From Pseudolabrys sp. (GTDB lineage Bacteria > Pseudomonadota > Alphaproteobacteria > Rhizobiales > Xanthobacteraceae), in the NCBI GenBank assembly GCA_029980465.1, contig JARYIJ010000001.1, forward strand, positions 1,612,001-1,676,000: a DNA stretch of 64,000 nt. The letters run 5' to 3'. Positions 37,543 through 48,550 of this stretch are shown in pieces. Below the pieces are notes generated by a model. That model made no database searches. It was given only the letters and a program-made list of their open reading frames with translations, and was not told where the DNA came from. Within the stretch, counting starts at the first letter, position 1. Each line of letters starts with the position of its first letter. A program made the position numbers and the translations under genes.

Positions 37543-37569
37543 AAAAAGCGGCGATAACGATCGCCGCTT
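37543..37569 (-). terminator. Rho-independent terminator after acs
   Basis: A perfect 10-base stem, AAGCGGCGAT with ATCGCCGCTT, encloses a 4-base loop. On the minus strand it ends in a run of five T residues. It lies about 90 bases past the acs stop, so it ends the acs transcript. The rest of the 249-base gap to the L,D-transpeptidase gene shows no gene. Confidence 0.85.
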
Positions 37570-37659
37570 CAGTGGGCACGGGTGAGTCGTGCCTCCGCTT
37601 TCACGGGAACGACACGGATGTGCTTGGCCGTCGGCCTGCGATGCCGGCGCCGACACCGC

Positions 37660-39606
<1,947 letters not shown>

Positions 39607-39779
39607 TGCGTTTCCTCCCGGGGGCCGGTCGCGCCGCCCCTTTCTCATCGGCCGATTATGCGACGGCGCGACAACCCCGGACAAGCCGTGGCGGAGTCAC
39701 ACTTTAGTGGGATTTCAGCGGGTTAGAGGCCGCGCCGGTGTCCGGTGCCGGCAGCGGTCACGGTGACGATCCCCGCACT

Positions 39780-40433
39780 TCAAATCTGGACAATAGAGCC
39801 GAAGTCGAACGTCTTGCCGGGCGGGTTTTCGCCGATGCGAATCTTGTCCGAGCCGACATAATGATGCGGCGGCACCGGCAGATTGTACGGCGCCGGGACG
39901 CCGGCAAAGACGCGGCCGGCCAGATCGTATTTTGAGCCGTGACACGGGCAGAAGTAGCCGCCGAGCCAGCCGGCGGCAGGCTGCGAGTCGCTGGGCTGCG
40001 GATAGAACATCGGGATGCAGCCGAGGTGCGTGCAGATGCCGACCAGAACAAGGAATTCCGGCTTGATCGAGCGGTGCCAGTTCTGCGCGTAAGGCGGCTG
40101 CTGGCGAACCGAGGACGTCGGATCGGACAGGCGGCTGACGAGCTGCTGGCTCTGCAGCTCCTTCAGGATGGCCGGCGTGCGATGGACGATGAAGATCGGG
40201 CGCGAGCGCCAGGTGGTGCGGACCTGGCCGCCGGGCTCGATCTTGCCGATGTCGAAGTCGATCGGCCCGCCGGCCGCGATGGTCGAGGCGTCCGGCTCCA
40301 TCTGGCTAATGAGCGGCACCAATGTCGCGGCGGCACCCACGGCGCCGACGGCTGCGGTGGCGACGTAAAGGAAATCGCGGCGTGTAGGTTCTGGCTTTGG
40401 AACTTGAGGAGATGCTGCGTCGGACATCGCCAT
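39780..40433 (-). CDS. petA: Rieske iron-sulfur subunit of cytochrome bc1 complex
   Basis: 217 residues. A twin-arginine signal ([19 protein letters not shown], about 18-36) also serves as membrane anchor. The 2Fe-2S ligands are in CTHLGC and CPCHGS, separated as in bc1 Rieske proteins. The enzyme passes electrons from quinol to cytochrome c1 in the periplasm. The genes for cytochrome b and c1 (fbcH or petBC), which normally follow at once, are not here: the next gene on the strand is acs. Either they lie elsewhere or this is a second Rieske gene. An ATG six bases in (40427) is an alternative start. Confidence 0.94.
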   Translation of the reverse strand: MAMSDAASPQVPKPEPTRRDFLYVATAAVGAVGAAATLVPLISQMEPDASTIAAGGPIDFDIGKIEPGGQVRTTWRSRPIFIVHRTPAILKELQSQQLVSRLSDPTSSVRQQPPYAQNWHRSIKPEFLVLVGICTHLGCIPMFYPQPSDSQPAAGWLGGYFCPCHGSKYDLAGRVFAGVPAPYNLPVPPHHYVGSDKIRIGENPPGKTFDFGSIVQI

Positions 40434-40585
40434 CCTCCGTTGATGGGTCTGCCCTCAATTGCCGTCGCTCGATTGAGGAGGCGCCGGCCGGCGCCGCGCC
40501 GTTCGCATGGACAACGCGGCCGAACTCCGCGAGGTCCGTTACGAAATCGTCATGCGACGTTATGCGACGGTTGCGCGCGGGGCGG

Positions 40586-41002
40586 TCAGAGACCGCCCAT
40601 CTTGCAGACGAGCTTCCATTCGGCGTCGGTTACCGGCTGCACCGACAGGCGCGACAGTTTGATCAGCGCCATGTCCTTGAGCTTGGGTTCCCTCTTGATC
40701 GCCTCGAGCGTCACCGGCTTCGGCAGCGGCTCGACCGCCTTGACGTCGACCACGACCCACGGCTCGCCGGGCTTCGCGCTCGGGTCGGGATAGGCGGTGC
40801 GGATCACCTCGGCGATGCCGACGATCTCCTTGCCGACATTGGAGTGATAGAAGAAGGCGCGGTCGCCTTTCTTCATCTTCATCAGGTTGAGCTTGGCGGC
40901 GTGGTTGCGCACGCCGGTCCAGGCCTCGCCCTTGGCGCCTTTCGCCATTTGCTGCGCGAACGACCAGACGTCGGGTTCCGATTTGATCAGCCAGTAGGCC
41001 AT
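40586..41002 (-). CDS. EVE-domain protein
   Basis: 138 residues. It is a complete EVE (PUA-like) domain: YWLIKSEPDVWSF at the start, GEAWTGVRNHAAKLNLMKMKKGDRAFFYHS in the middle and a basic LPKPVTLEAIKREPKLKDMALIKLSRLSVQPV end. The family binds modified bases in DNA or RNA and is often placed by genes for RNA or tRNA modification. It lies 16 bases after gpsA and close to tsaD, a tRNA t6A gene, so a role in RNA is plausible but not shown. Confidence 0.92.
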   Translation of the reverse strand: MAYWLIKSEPDVWSFAQQMAKGAKGEAWTGVRNHAAKLNLMKMKKGDRAFFYHSNVGKEIVGIAEVIRTAYPDPSAKPGEPWVVVDVKAVEPLPKPVTLEAIKREPKLKDMALIKLSRLSVQPVTDAEWKLVCKMGGL

Positions 41003-41018
41003 GGGTCGCTCCGCCTGG

Positions 41019-42002
41019 TTATTCCGCCTTGAAAGGCCGGGTCAGCAGCGATTCGATCGCACCGTCGACCGTCAGCGCGCCGTCGAGCACCGCGGCGATC
41101 GCCTCGCAGATCGGCATCTCGATACTCCTCGCGCGCGCCATGTCGAGCAGCACCGGCGCGGTGAAGGCGCCTTCGGCCAGCTTGCCGCCGCCGGCCTTGT
41201 CCGGCGCGATGCCTTTGGCGAGATCGACGCCGAACGCGTGGTTGCGCGATTGCGGGCTCGAGCAGGTGAGCACGAGATCGCCGAGGCCGGACAGTCCGGT
41301 GAGCGTTTCCGGCTTCGCGCCATAGGCGCGGCCGAACCGCATCAATTCGGCGAAGCCGCGCGTGATCAGCGCCGCCGATGCGCTGGCGCCGAGCCCGCGG
41401 CCGGCGACGATGCCGGCGGCGATCGCCAGCACGTTCTTCGCCGCGCCGCCGATCTCGACGCCGCGCACGTCGCTCGAATGATACGGCCGGAACGTCGCCG
41501 AGCCGAGCGCGTGCGCGAGGTCGCGCGCCACATCGGCATCGGCCGCGGCGAGCGTCACCGCGGTCGGCAGGCCGCGCGCCACGTCGGCGGCGAAGCTCGG
41601 CCCGGACAGGATCGCCGGCACGGCGCGCGGCGCGCAGCCGCGCACGATGTCGGTGACGAATTCATGAGTGCCGCGCTCGATGCCCTTGGCGCAGGACACG
41701 ATCGGCGTGCCGGCGGCGATCGCGGCGGCGAGCGGCTTTGCCACCGCGCGCGTCGCCTGCGCCGGCACGACGAGCAGGATGGCGTCGGCCTTGGCCGCCA
41801 CGGCGAGATCGCGCACGAGCTCGATGCGGTCGTCGATGCGCACGCCGGGCAGGTACCGGCTCTCGCGCTTCGCCGCGAGGTTTTCGGCGTTGACGGGATC
41901 GTGCTCCCACAGCGACACGCTGCGCCCGGCGCGCACCGCCACCTCGGCCAGCGCCGTTCCCCAGGCGCCGCCGCCGAGCACGGCGATGCGGTCGATGCTC
42001 AC
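41019..42002 (-). CDS. gpsA: Glycerol-3-phosphate dehydrogenase [NAD(P)+]
   Basis: 327 residues from a GTG at 42002 that overlaps the tsaD stop (GTGA), so translation is coupled. It reduces dihydroxyacetone phosphate to glycerol-3-phosphate, the start of phospholipid synthesis. The Rossmann motif is [13 protein letters not shown]. Also present are [16 protein letters not shown] and the catalytic lysine in [13 protein letters not shown]. Length is as usual. Downstream on the strand is the EVE gene at 16 bases. Confidence 0.96.
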   Translation of the reverse strand: MSIDRIAVLGGGAWGTALAEVAVRAGRSVSLWEHDPVNAENLAAKRESRYLPGVRIDDRIELVRDLAVAAKADAILLVVPAQATRAVAKPLAAAIAAGTPIVSCAKGIERGTHEFVTDIVRGCAPRAVPAILSGPSFAADVARGLPTAVTLAAADADVARDLAHALGSATFRPYHSSDVRGVEIGGAAKNVLAIAAGIVAGRGLGASASAALITRGFAELMRFGRAYGAKPETLTGLSGLGDLVLTCSSPQSRNHAFGVDLAKGIAPDKAGGGKLAEGAFTAPVLLDMARARSIEMPICEAIAAVLDGALTVDGAIESLLTRPFKAE

Positions 42003-43090
42003 TTGAAGGCCGCCGTCTTGGCCGGCGCGTTCGCCGCCGCGATCTCGTCGAGCGGCCAGCGCGCGCGGGGCGCGACGTCGAGCGTGTCGGTGAGGCCGAG
42101 CGCGAGCCGCTCGGCACCGGCCCAGGCGATCATCGCGCCGTTGTCGGTGCACAGGTCGAGCGGCGGCGCGATCACGATGGTGCCCGCCTCCAGCGCGGCG
42201 TGATGCAGCGCCTTGCGCAGCGCCTGATTGGCGGCGACGCCGCCCGCCGCAACCAGCGCGGTCGGCGCGCCGAACCGCGCCTGGAACAGCTTGAGCCCGG
42301 CGCGCAGCCGGTCGAGCACGACGTCGACCACGGCCTGCTGGAACGAGGCGCACAGGTCGGCGACATCCTGATCGGTCAGCGGCGCGATCTTCTCGGCTTC
42401 GAGCCGCAGCGCGGTCTTGAGCCCCGACAGCGAGAAGTTGGCGTCGTTGCGCCCCGTCATCGGCCTCGGCAGCGCGAAGCGCGCGGCGTCGCCATGCGCG
42501 GCTTCCTTTTCGACCTGCGGCCCACCGGGATAGCCGAGGCCGAGCAGCTTCGCCGTCTTGTCGAAAGCTTCGCCGATGGCGTCGTCGACCGTGGTGCCGA
42601 GCCGCACATAATCGCCGACGCCGCGCACCGCGACCACTTGCGTGTGCCCGCCGGAGGCGAGGAACAGGCAATAGGGAAAGGCGATGCCGTCGGTCAGCCG
42701 CGCCGTCAGCGCGTGCGCCTCGAGATGGTTGACGGCGATGAGCGGCTTGCGGTTGACGAGCGCGATCGCCTTGGCGGTGGTGAGCCCGACGATGACGCCG
42801 CCGATCAGGCCCGGTCCCGCCGCGGCGGCGACGCCGTCGAGATCGTCGAAGCGCTTGCGCGCCTCGCTCATGGCGCGGGCGACGATGTGGTCGAGCGCCT
42901 CGACATGGGCGCGCGCGGCGATTTCCGGCACCACGCCGCCGAACGCCGCATGTTCGACGGTCTGCGACAGCACGATATTGGACAGGATGACGCCACGGCC
43001 GGCGGGCGGACGCTCGATCACCGCGGCGGCGGTCTCGTCGCAGGTCGTCTCGATGCCGAGCACAACCATCGGCTTTTCCGGTCCAGTCAT
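41999..43090 (-). CDS. tsaD: tRNA threonylcarbamoyladenosine synthase subunit TsaD
   Basis: 363 residues. It is the catalytic subunit of the TsaBDE complex that makes t6A at position 37 of tRNAs decoding ANN codons. The metal-binding histidines are in [11 protein letters not shown]; the family start [14 protein letters not shown] and the late [12 protein letters not shown] are intact. It is first in a tsaD - gpsA - EVE run, overlapping gpsA by 4 bases. It is divergent from hemD with 78 bases between starts. In many relatives hemC sits in this divergent position, but no hemC is seen here. Confidence 0.97.
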   Translation of the reverse strand: MTGPEKPMVVLGIETTCDETAAAVIERPPAGRGVILSNIVLSQTVEHAAFGGVVPEIAARAHVEALDHIVARAMSEARKRFDDLDGVAAAAGPGLIGGVIVGLTTAKAIALVNRKPLIAVNHLEAHALTARLTDGIAFPYCLFLASGGHTQVVAVRGVGDYVRLGTTVDDAIGEAFDKTAKLLGLGYPGGPQVEKEAAHGDAARFALPRPMTGRNDANFSLSGLKTALRLEAEKIAPLTDQDVADLCASFQQAVVDVVLDRLRAGLKLFQARFGAPTALVAAGGVAANQALRKALHHAALEAGTIVIAPPLDLCTDNGAMIAWAGAERLALGLTDTLDVAPRARWPLDEIAAANAPAKTAAFK

Positions 43091-43168
43091 GATCCTTATG
43101 ATCGGTTAGCACCGCGAGGCGATGCGGTGCAATGCTAGCACCGTTTAGTCCCGTCACCGGATGTCCCG

Positions 43169-43879
43169 ATGCGCATTCTCGTCACGCGACCCTTGCCGGA
43201 CGGCGAGCGAACCGCACAGGCGCTGAGCGCGGCGGGCCATGACGTCATGCTGGCGCCACTGACGCGGATTCGTCCGGTCGCGGCGGATGTCACGGGCGCC
43301 TGGGCCGCCGTCATTATTACAAGCATCAACGCCATCCGGGCGTTGACGCGCGCGCAGCTTGAGCCGCTGCTGGCGCTGCCGCTGTTCGCAGTCGGCGAGC
43401 GCAGCGCCGCCGCCGCCCGCGCCGCGGGGTTCCGCGACATCCATACGCCGCGCAGCGATGCGGGCGATCTGGTTCGCCTGATCGTGAGCCGGCGCCTGGG
43501 GCATAGCCATCCCTATCTTTATCTCGCCGGCGCCGAGCGGGCCGCTGACATTGAGGGCGAGCTCAAGCGGCAGGGCATCGCGGCGGTGACGATGGTGGTG
43601 TACCGGACCGTCACGACCGGCTTCCCGCCCGATCTGTTCGACGCGATCGATCATGGTTCGATCGACGCCGTGCTGCATTTCTCGCGCCGGAGCGCGGAAA
43701 CCTATCTGGCCGGCGCAAAGGACGCAGGATTGCTCGCGGCGGCGCTGAAGCCGCGTCAGCTCTGCATTTCGGGGACCGTGGCGGAGACACTGGCGCAAGC
43801 CGGCGCCAATGCGGTCGAGATCGCCAGCCGCCCGGATGAAGCATCCGTGCTGGCGCTGGTAGCACAAAGGTCGCCTTGA
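43169..43879 (+). CDS. hemD: Uroporphyrinogen-III synthase
   Basis: 236 residues, two lobes as in HemD. It closes hydroxymethylbilane to uroporphyrinogen III, the branch point of haem and cobalamin synthesis. HemD diverges quickly, so identity rests on the start [17 protein letters not shown], the interdomain [15 protein letters not shown], and [14 protein letters not shown], together with the following Mic60-like and hemY genes. hemC is not adjacent. The next gene starts 67 bases on. Confidence 0.9.
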   Translation: MRILVTRPLPDGERTAQALSAAGHDVMLAPLTRIRPVAADVTGAWAAVIITSINAIRALTRAQLEPLLALPLFAVGERSAAAARAAGFRDIHTPRSDAGDLVRLIVSRRLGHSHPYLYLAGAERAADIEGELKRQGIAAVTMVVYRTVTTGFPPDLFDAIDHGSIDAVLHFSRRSAETYLAGAKDAGLLAAALKPRQLCISGTVAETLAQAGANAVEIASRPDEASVLALVAQRSP

Positions 43880-43946
43880 CGCCGCTCGTGACCGGTCGTT
43901 TTGTAGCCCGCATATTGGCGGCGGCTGAATCGTTCGGAGAGCCGGA

Positions 43947-45212
43947 ATGGCGGAAGATGATCAAGGCGACAAAGGCGCCATGCCCGGTCCGCGCAGCCGC
44001 CGCGCGCGTCCGACGCCGACCATCGATTTGACGGCGACTGAAGTGGCGGCAGAGAAAACAGACCAGGCTGAAGCGCAGCCGCACGCCTCATCACCGGTGG
44101 GCGACGAGCCGAAAGCTGAAGCCGAAGCAGCCGCGAGCGATGCGCCTCCGTCACCGTCGTCACGTATCGGCGGCTATCTTGTCGCGGGCGCTGCCGGCGC
44201 CGTCCTGGTCGCGATTGTTGCCGTCGCTCTGGCGCTCGGCGGTTACGTCCCGATGCGGACCGTCGATAACAGCGCACTGAAATCGCAACTCGCCGCCTTG
44301 CAATCGCAGATCGAGGCGCTGGCCGATCGAGCCCCGGTCGCCGATCAGCAGACTGTCGGCCGGCTCGCGCAGCGGCTCGACAAGATCGAGCAGGCGGCAA
44401 GCAAGCCGTCGTCAGATGGTGTGGCGTCCGATGCGGCCCTGTCGGATCGCATGGCTGCCGTCGAGACGTCGGTGAAAACCATCACCGCGTCGACGGCGGC
44501 GTTGAGCCAGCGCGCGCAGAGCGCCGCGGAGGCGGCGACGGCAGCAGCGCAGAAAGCCGGTGCCGCGACACAGGCGCTCGATGATTTTCGTGCCAAGCAA
44601 GCCGCCGCTCTCGACGCCGTGACGAAGCGTCTCGATGCGCTCGAAGAGTCTGCGAAGGCGACACAGGACAAGGTCGCCAGCCAGACCGGCTCCGACGCGG
44701 CGGCGCGGCGCGCGCTCGCCACGTTTGCCCTGCGGGACGCCGTGACCCGCGGCGCGCCTTACGCCACAGAGCTGTCCGCGGCGAAGGCGCTCGGCGCCAA
44801 CCCGAAGGACATTGCCGCGCTGGAGCCGTTCGCGGCATCGGGCGTGCCGGACGACGCCAGGATGGCGGCCGATCTCAAGGCCTTGCTGCCGGACATGATC
44901 AAGGCGGCGGGGACCGGAACGGCGCGCCCCGACGGCTTCATCGCCAAGCTCGAGGCCAATGCCGGCAGGCTCGTTCGCATCCGCCCGGCCGGCGAGCCCG
45001 CCGGCGACGCGCCCTCCGCCGTGCTGGCGCGCATCGAGGCGAAGCTTGCTCACGACGATATCGCGGGTGCTGCCGGTGAGCTGGACAAGCTGCCGGACAA
45101 GGTCCGCGCCGTCGCCGCGCCGTGGCGCAAGACATTCGACCAGCGCCAGGCGGCCATCTCCGCCAGTAACAAGCTCGCCGCTGACAGCGCCGGCGCATTG
45201 GCAGCGAGGTAG
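43947..45212 (+). CDS. Mitofilin/Mic60-like inner-membrane protein
   Basis: 421 residues: a charged, disordered N-terminus (1-73) and one membrane helix (about 77-100). A long alanine-rich coiled coil (110-235) follows, then a C-terminal globular part (about 255-420) with repeated phrases such as DDIAGAAGELDKLPDKVRAVAAPWRKT. This layout, and its place between hemD and hemY, matches the alphaproteobacterial relatives of mitochondrial Mic60, the protein that shapes crista junctions and bends membranes. In these bacteria the homologues affect intracytoplasmic membranes. Sequence identity is low, so the call leans on order and architecture. Confidence 0.82.
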   Translation: MAEDDQGDKGAMPGPRSRRARPTPTIDLTATEVAAEKTDQAEAQPHASSPVGDEPKAEAEAAASDAPPSPSSRIGGYLVAGAAGAVLVAIVAVALALGGYVPMRTVDNSALKSQLAALQSQIEALADRAPVADQQTVGRLAQRLDKIEQAASKPSSDGVASDAALSDRMAAVETSVKTITASTAALSQRAQSAAEAATAAAQKAGAATQALDDFRAKQAAALDAVTKRLDALEESAKATQDKVASQTGSDAAARRALATFALRDAVTRGAPYATELSAAKALGANPKDIAALEPFAASGVPDDARMAADLKALLPDMIKAAGTGTARPDGFIAKLEANAGRLVRIRPAGEPAGDAPSAVLARIEAKLAHDDIAGAAGELDKLPDKVRAVAAPWRKTFDQRQAAISASNKLAADSAGALAAR

Positions 45213-45221
45213 CATCGGCCG

Positions 45222-46811
45222 ATGTGGCGCGTCGTCGTCTTCCTCATCACCGCGGCGTTCATCGCGCTCGGCATCGCCTGGTTCGCCGACCGGCCCGGCG
45301 CGGTGGTGGTGACATGGCTCGGCTACCGCATCGAAACCTCGCTGATGGTGGCGGCGGTCGCCGTCATTCTGATTGCGGCGTTCGTCATCGTCGTCTGGGC
45401 GGTTTATCGCGCCATCCTGCGCTCGCCCGATCACGTTTCGGGATTCTTCCGGCACCGCCGCGCCATGAAGGGTCACGCCGCGATCACGCGCGGGCTGATT
45501 GCGGTCGGTTCCGGTGACATGCACACCGCGCGCAAGGCCGCCGACGAGGCGGCGCGGCTGACCTCCGACGAGCCGCTGGCGATGCTGCTCAACGCGCAGG
45601 CGGCGCAGCTTGCCGGCGATCGCGGCGCGGCCGAGCGCGCGTTCCGCCAGATGACGCGGCACGCGCACACCAAATTGCTCGGCCTGCGCGGGCTCTATAT
45701 CGAGGCGCATCGCCGCAACGATCACGCTGCGGCGCGGCTGTTTGCCGAAGAGGCCGCGAAACATTCGCCGGGCGTCGCCTGGGCCTCCCAGGCTGCGCTC
45801 GAGCATCGCTGCGCCGCGCGCGACTGGGCCGGCGCGCTTGCGGTGCTCGACGACATGAAGCCGTCGCTTGAGGCCGCGACCTGGCGGCGCGAGCGCGCGG
45901 TGTTGCTTACCGCGAACGCGCTGGCGCTCGAGGCGACCGACCGCGACACGGCGCGCGCGCAGGCGCTGCAGGCCGTGAAACTCGCGCCCGATCTCGTGCC
46001 TGCCGCCGTGCTTGCGGGGCGGCTTCTCGCGGAGGCGGGTTCGGTGCGCAAGGCCGGCAAGATTCTCGACGCCGCGTGGCAGCAGACGCCGCATCCCGAC
46101 ATCGTCGCGACCTACGCCAATCTGCGTTTCGGCGATTCCGCGCGCGAGCGCCGCGCCCGCGTGCAACGGCTTGCCGCTAGGAGACCGGACTCGGTGGAAA
46201 GCGCGCTGGCGCTGGCGCAGGCCGCGCTCGAGGCGCGCGACTTCCCGGCGGCGCGGGCGGCGCTCGCCGATCATTTGCGCGCGCCGACCCGCCGCGTCGC
46301 CGGCCTCATGGCCGACATCGAGGACGCCGACGGCGACGTCGGCCGGGCGCGCGAATGGATGTCGCGGGCGATGCGCGCCGCGCCCGATCCGGCGTGGACC
46401 GCCGACGGCGTTGTCAGCGAGCAATGGCAGCCGGTGTCGCCTGTGACCGGCAAGCTCGACGCGTTCCAGTGGAAGGTGCCGGTCGCCGCGATCGGCGTCG
46501 AACGTCCGGCGATCGAGCCGGAGGTGCCGGCGTCGGTGGAAGGAGCGCCGGCCGTCGAGGCGCCGGCCGAAACTGCGGCGCCGGAGCCTGACAAAAACAC
46601 TGCGACGGCTGCCGGGTCTGCGCCCGAACCTCCGCCCAAGCCTGCGTCCAAGCCGAAACCGGCCGAAAGGCCGGTCGAGCCGGTCATCCCGGTCGTTCAT
46701 GCGCCCGACGACCCGGGTCCGGAGGCGGCCGCCGATGCCGACGAGCCTGTTCCGGAGCCGCCGTCATCGGCCAGCGGCGCCTGGGGCCGGCTGCGCCGGA
46801 TGTTCGGCTGA
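45222..46811 (+). CDS. hemY: HemY-domain protein with TPR-like repeats
   Basis: 529 residues. Two membrane helices (about 4-23 and 41-65) open the HemY N-terminal domain, whose mark is AVYRAILRSPDHVSGFFRHRR. A TPR-like helical part follows (110-400). The tail (about 420-510) is rich in proline, glutamate, alanine and lysine and is likely disordered. This HemY is the haem-operon protein of proteobacteria of unclear function, not the Bacillus coproporphyrinogen oxidase of the same name. It begins 9 bases after the Mic60-like gene, so the three genes from hemD are almost certainly one operon. Confidence 0.9.
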   Translation: MWRVVVFLITAAFIALGIAWFADRPGAVVVTWLGYRIETSLMVAAVAVILIAAFVIVVWAVYRAILRSPDHVSGFFRHRRAMKGHAAITRGLIAVGSGDMHTARKAADEAARLTSDEPLAMLLNAQAAQLAGDRGAAERAFRQMTRHAHTKLLGLRGLYIEAHRRNDHAAARLFAEEAAKHSPGVAWASQAALEHRCAARDWAGALAVLDDMKPSLEAATWRRERAVLLTANALALEATDRDTARAQALQAVKLAPDLVPAAVLAGRLLAEAGSVRKAGKILDAAWQQTPHPDIVATYANLRFGDSARERRARVQRLAARRPDSVESALALAQAALEARDFPAARAALADHLRAPTRRVAGLMADIEDADGDVGRAREWMSRAMRAAPDPAWTADGVVSEQWQPVSPVTGKLDAFQWKVPVAAIGVERPAIEPEVPASVEGAPAVEAPAETAAPEPDKNTATAAGSAPEPPPKPASKPKPAERPVEPVIPVVHAPDDPGPEAAADADEPVPEPPSSASGAWGRLRRMFG

Positions 46812-46846
46812 CCGGCGCGGACGAGGATTGCTTGCCAAGCGGGACC

Positions 46847-46867
46847 TGCGCCTCTATCAGAGGCGCA
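46847..46867. terminator. Stem-loop between hemY and tRNA-Thr
   Basis: TGCGCCTC and GAGGCGCA pair perfectly around a five-base loop, 36 bases after the hemY stop and 11 bases before tRNA-Thr. There is no clear T run, so termination is uncertain; it may also be part of the tRNA leader. Confidence 0.4.
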
Positions 46868-46878
46868 ATTCCGAGGTC

Positions 46879-46953
46879 GCCGGCGTAGCTCAGCGGTAGA
46901 GCATCCGCTTCGTAAGCGGGTGGTCGGGGGTTCAAATCCCTCCGCCGGCACCA
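46879..46953 (+). tRNA. tRNA-Thr (anticodon CGT)
   Basis: 75 bases with encoded CCA. Acceptor arms GCCGGCG and CGCCGGC pair fully. The anticodon stem CCGCT/AGCGG carries the loop with CGT, reading ACG threonine codons. The T arm has GGTTCAAATCC. All arms are intact. It is followed by the BrnA/BrnT remnant. Confidence 0.97.
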
Positions 46954-47045
46954 GTTTCCGCCCCTGCGGATTCCATCTTGCAAATCAATCTTGCAAGCCT
47001 CTTTTGCACGAGCGACGGCTCTCGCCGGAGTCTTGGCGGATCAGC

Positions 47046-47327
47046 TTATCCCGTCTTCAGCTTGCGCGCCGCCTTTCGCAGGTCCGCATTCATTCGCGTC
47101 TGCCAGCCGCGGCCGGTCTTTCGGTATGAAGCAAGCACGTCAGCATCGAGACGGAGCTTGACGGACTGCTTTGGATTGGCGAGCCGCGGCCGGCCGCGAC
47201 GAGCTTGGCTTGCGGCCTCCAGGAGCGTCGTGCCCGGCTTGTGGCGAACGGCCTTAGCGAAATCGGCCTTGGTCCACTCGGGGTTGTCACGATCGAACAC
47301 GGGTTCTTTCGTCTGCTTACGGGGCAT
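47046..47327 (-). CDS. brnA: BrnA-family antitoxin
   Basis: 93 residues. The N-terminal FDRDNPEWTKADFAKAVRHKP and the C-terminal ribbon-helix-helix part SVKLRLDADVLASYRKTGRGWQTRMNADLRKAAR are those of BrnA, the antitoxin that binds the ribonuclease toxin BrnT and represses the brnTA promoter. It is full length and has no frame errors. The gene overlaps the end of the toxin remnant (ATG at 47327 lies inside the last codons of brnT), the usual brnT-brnA order. The toxin is broken, so the antitoxin is likely an orphan with leftover DNA-binding activity. Confidence 0.9.
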   Translation of the reverse strand: MPRKQTKEPVFDRDNPEWTKADFAKAVRHKPGTTLLEAASQARRGRPRLANPKQSVKLRLDADVLASYRKTGRGWQTRMNADLRKAARKLKTG

Positions 47328-47498
47328 AACGCTTCATCTCCTTGGAATGGGCACGGCGGAGGCTGATCGGACGCACGACGTTGCCTCGCGTCGGTCGTCG
47401 ACGACAGAGGCGGCGGGAACAAGATCGGCCGCCCGCGCCAACGAGATGCCGTGCTTCTTGATATTGGCAGCATCCTTGACCGGATCGAATTCGATCAT
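47317..47498 (-). pseudogene. brnT: BrnT toxin remnant (internal deletion and frameshift)
   Basis: A BrnT ribonuclease is normally about 90 residues. From the ATG at 47498 the frame reads MIEFDPVKDAANIKKHG then ISLARAADLVP and VVDDR, the BrnT N-terminal half. It then runs into unrelated residues and a stop. In the next frame a clean BrnT end appears, TRGNVVRPISLRRAH followed by SKEMKRYAP and the stop at 47317. The junction is near 47397-47403. About 25 codons of the central strand region are gone and the frame is shifted. The toxin must be inactive. The remaining length is 182 bases. Confidence 0.82.
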
Positions 47499-47640
47499 GA
47501 ATTAATGTACCCCCATAAAATAGCAATGGCCAGGGAGTCATAGAAGTCTGAGGGTCTGCGGGGTTTGTCGCCACGGGCGCTTGCGGCGTCGAAATCGGTC
47601 ACGGTGGAAGCCAGCCTGAAGTCGGGCTCAACGAATTGAC

Positions 47641-47662
47641 TCGACAGGTGAATTCCTGTCGA
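47641..47662. promoter_or_regulatory. Palindrome upstream of the ParA-like gene
   Basis: TCGACAGG and CCTGTCGA are perfect 8-base inverted repeats separated by six bases. They sit in the 253-base gap between the brnT remnant (47498) and the ParA-like start (47752), about 90 bases from the latter. It could be an operator, either of the lost toxin locus or of the ATPase gene. The rest of the gap shows no convincing gene. Confidence 0.4.
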
Positions 47663-47751
47663 TTGGGCCGGCGATCGAGCATGGGCCGTTGTCATACAGG
47701 CACGCGGCCCGTGCTAAGGTCCGGTCCGTTCCTCGTTGTTGAGTGAAATCG

Positions 47752-48510
47752 ATGGCCAAGCCAGCAGTCATTCTCGTGGGCGCCGACAAGGGCGGCGTCG
47801 GCAAGACCACCGTCGCGCGAACCCTGCTCGACTACTTCACCGCGCACCAAGTCCCGGTCCGGGCATTCGACACCGAATCGCCGCGTGGCACGCTCAAGCG
47901 CTTCCATCCGGACCTCACCGAGGTGGTCGACGTCACCGAGGTCGGCGATCAGATGAAGATCTTCGACACGCTCGGCAACGCCGGCGCCAACGTCACGGTC
48001 ATCGATATCCGCGCCGGCCTGCTGTCGCCGACGTTGCGCGCGTTGAGCGAGATCGGCCTGCTCGACTCCGCCAAGAAGGGCCAGATCACCTTTGCGGTAT
48101 TCCACATCCTCGGGCCCTCGATCGCTTCGCTCGAGGAGATCGCCGAAACCGCCAAGGTGGTCGGCGACGCCAACTACTTCCTGGTGAAGAACTTCATCAA
48201 CAACACGACGTTCTTCGAGTGGGACCCGTCGACCTACAACTCATACTTCAAGCGCATCCCCGGCGCGGCCGAGATCACGGTGCCGAAGCTCAACGAGATG
48301 GCGTGCGAGCAGGTCGAGGTGGCGTCGACGCCGTTCGTCAGTTTTGTCGCCAACAAGAACGGACGCGGCGACGCGGCCAACTACTCGTTCGTGCTGCGCG
48401 GCTACGTGCGGCACTGGCTCGGCAATGTCTGGGGCGAGTACGACCGCGTCAATTTGATGGACCTCGTGGCGCCGAAGGCGGAAGGCGAGCCGCGCCAGGC
48501 CGCGAGTTGA
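47752..48510 (+). CDS. ParA/MinD-like P-loop ATPase
   Basis: 252 residues from the ATG at 47752 (a GTG at 47743 is possible). The deviant Walker A motif KGGVGKTT at 13-20 marks the ParA/MinD/SIMIBI class. The switch aspartate appears in VIDIRAGLLSP, where the usual VIDTPP is altered. The protein continues with helical and strand segments like a nucleotide-binding core but has no DNA-binding extra domain. No parB or parS-like feature is nearby, so plasmid-type partitioning is unlikely. Such ATPases position cell-envelope or polar machinery; the cargo is unknown. The next gene, 40 bases on, is a degenerate relative. Confidence 0.85.
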   Translation: MAKPAVILVGADKGGVGKTTVARTLLDYFTAHQVPVRAFDTESPRGTLKRFHPDLTEVVDVTEVGDQMKIFDTLGNAGANVTVIDIRAGLLSPTLRALSEIGLLDSAKKGQITFAVFHILGPSIASLEEIAETAKVVGDANYFLVKNFINNTTFFEWDPSTYNSYFKRIPGAAEITVPKLNEMACEQVEVASTPFVSFVANKNGRGDAANYSFVLRGYVRHWLGNVWGEYDRVNLMDLVAPKAEGEPRQAAS

Positions 48511-48550
48511 CCGCCGGCGTGGCGGCCGTGCACCGGAGCGGTGCTGACAG

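Noticed and set aside
41019..43157. Apparent fusion of gpsA with a long N-terminal extension
   Set aside because: The extra 385 residues lie out of frame over tsaD. The GTG at 42002 with its GTGA overlap is the true gpsA start.
47495..47695. 66-residue open frame upstream of the ParA-like gene
   Set aside because: No ribosome site, no recognised family and no sign of conservation that can be seen; it overlaps the brnT start.
46879..47751. Integrated genomic island at tRNA-Thr
   Set aside because: Only a toxin-antitoxin remnant is present; there is no integrase and no repeat of the tRNA 3' end could be found downstream by eye.
47752..48510. Plasmid or chromosome partition operon (parAB)
   Set aside because: No ParB-like gene and no parS-like repeats near the ParA-like gene.
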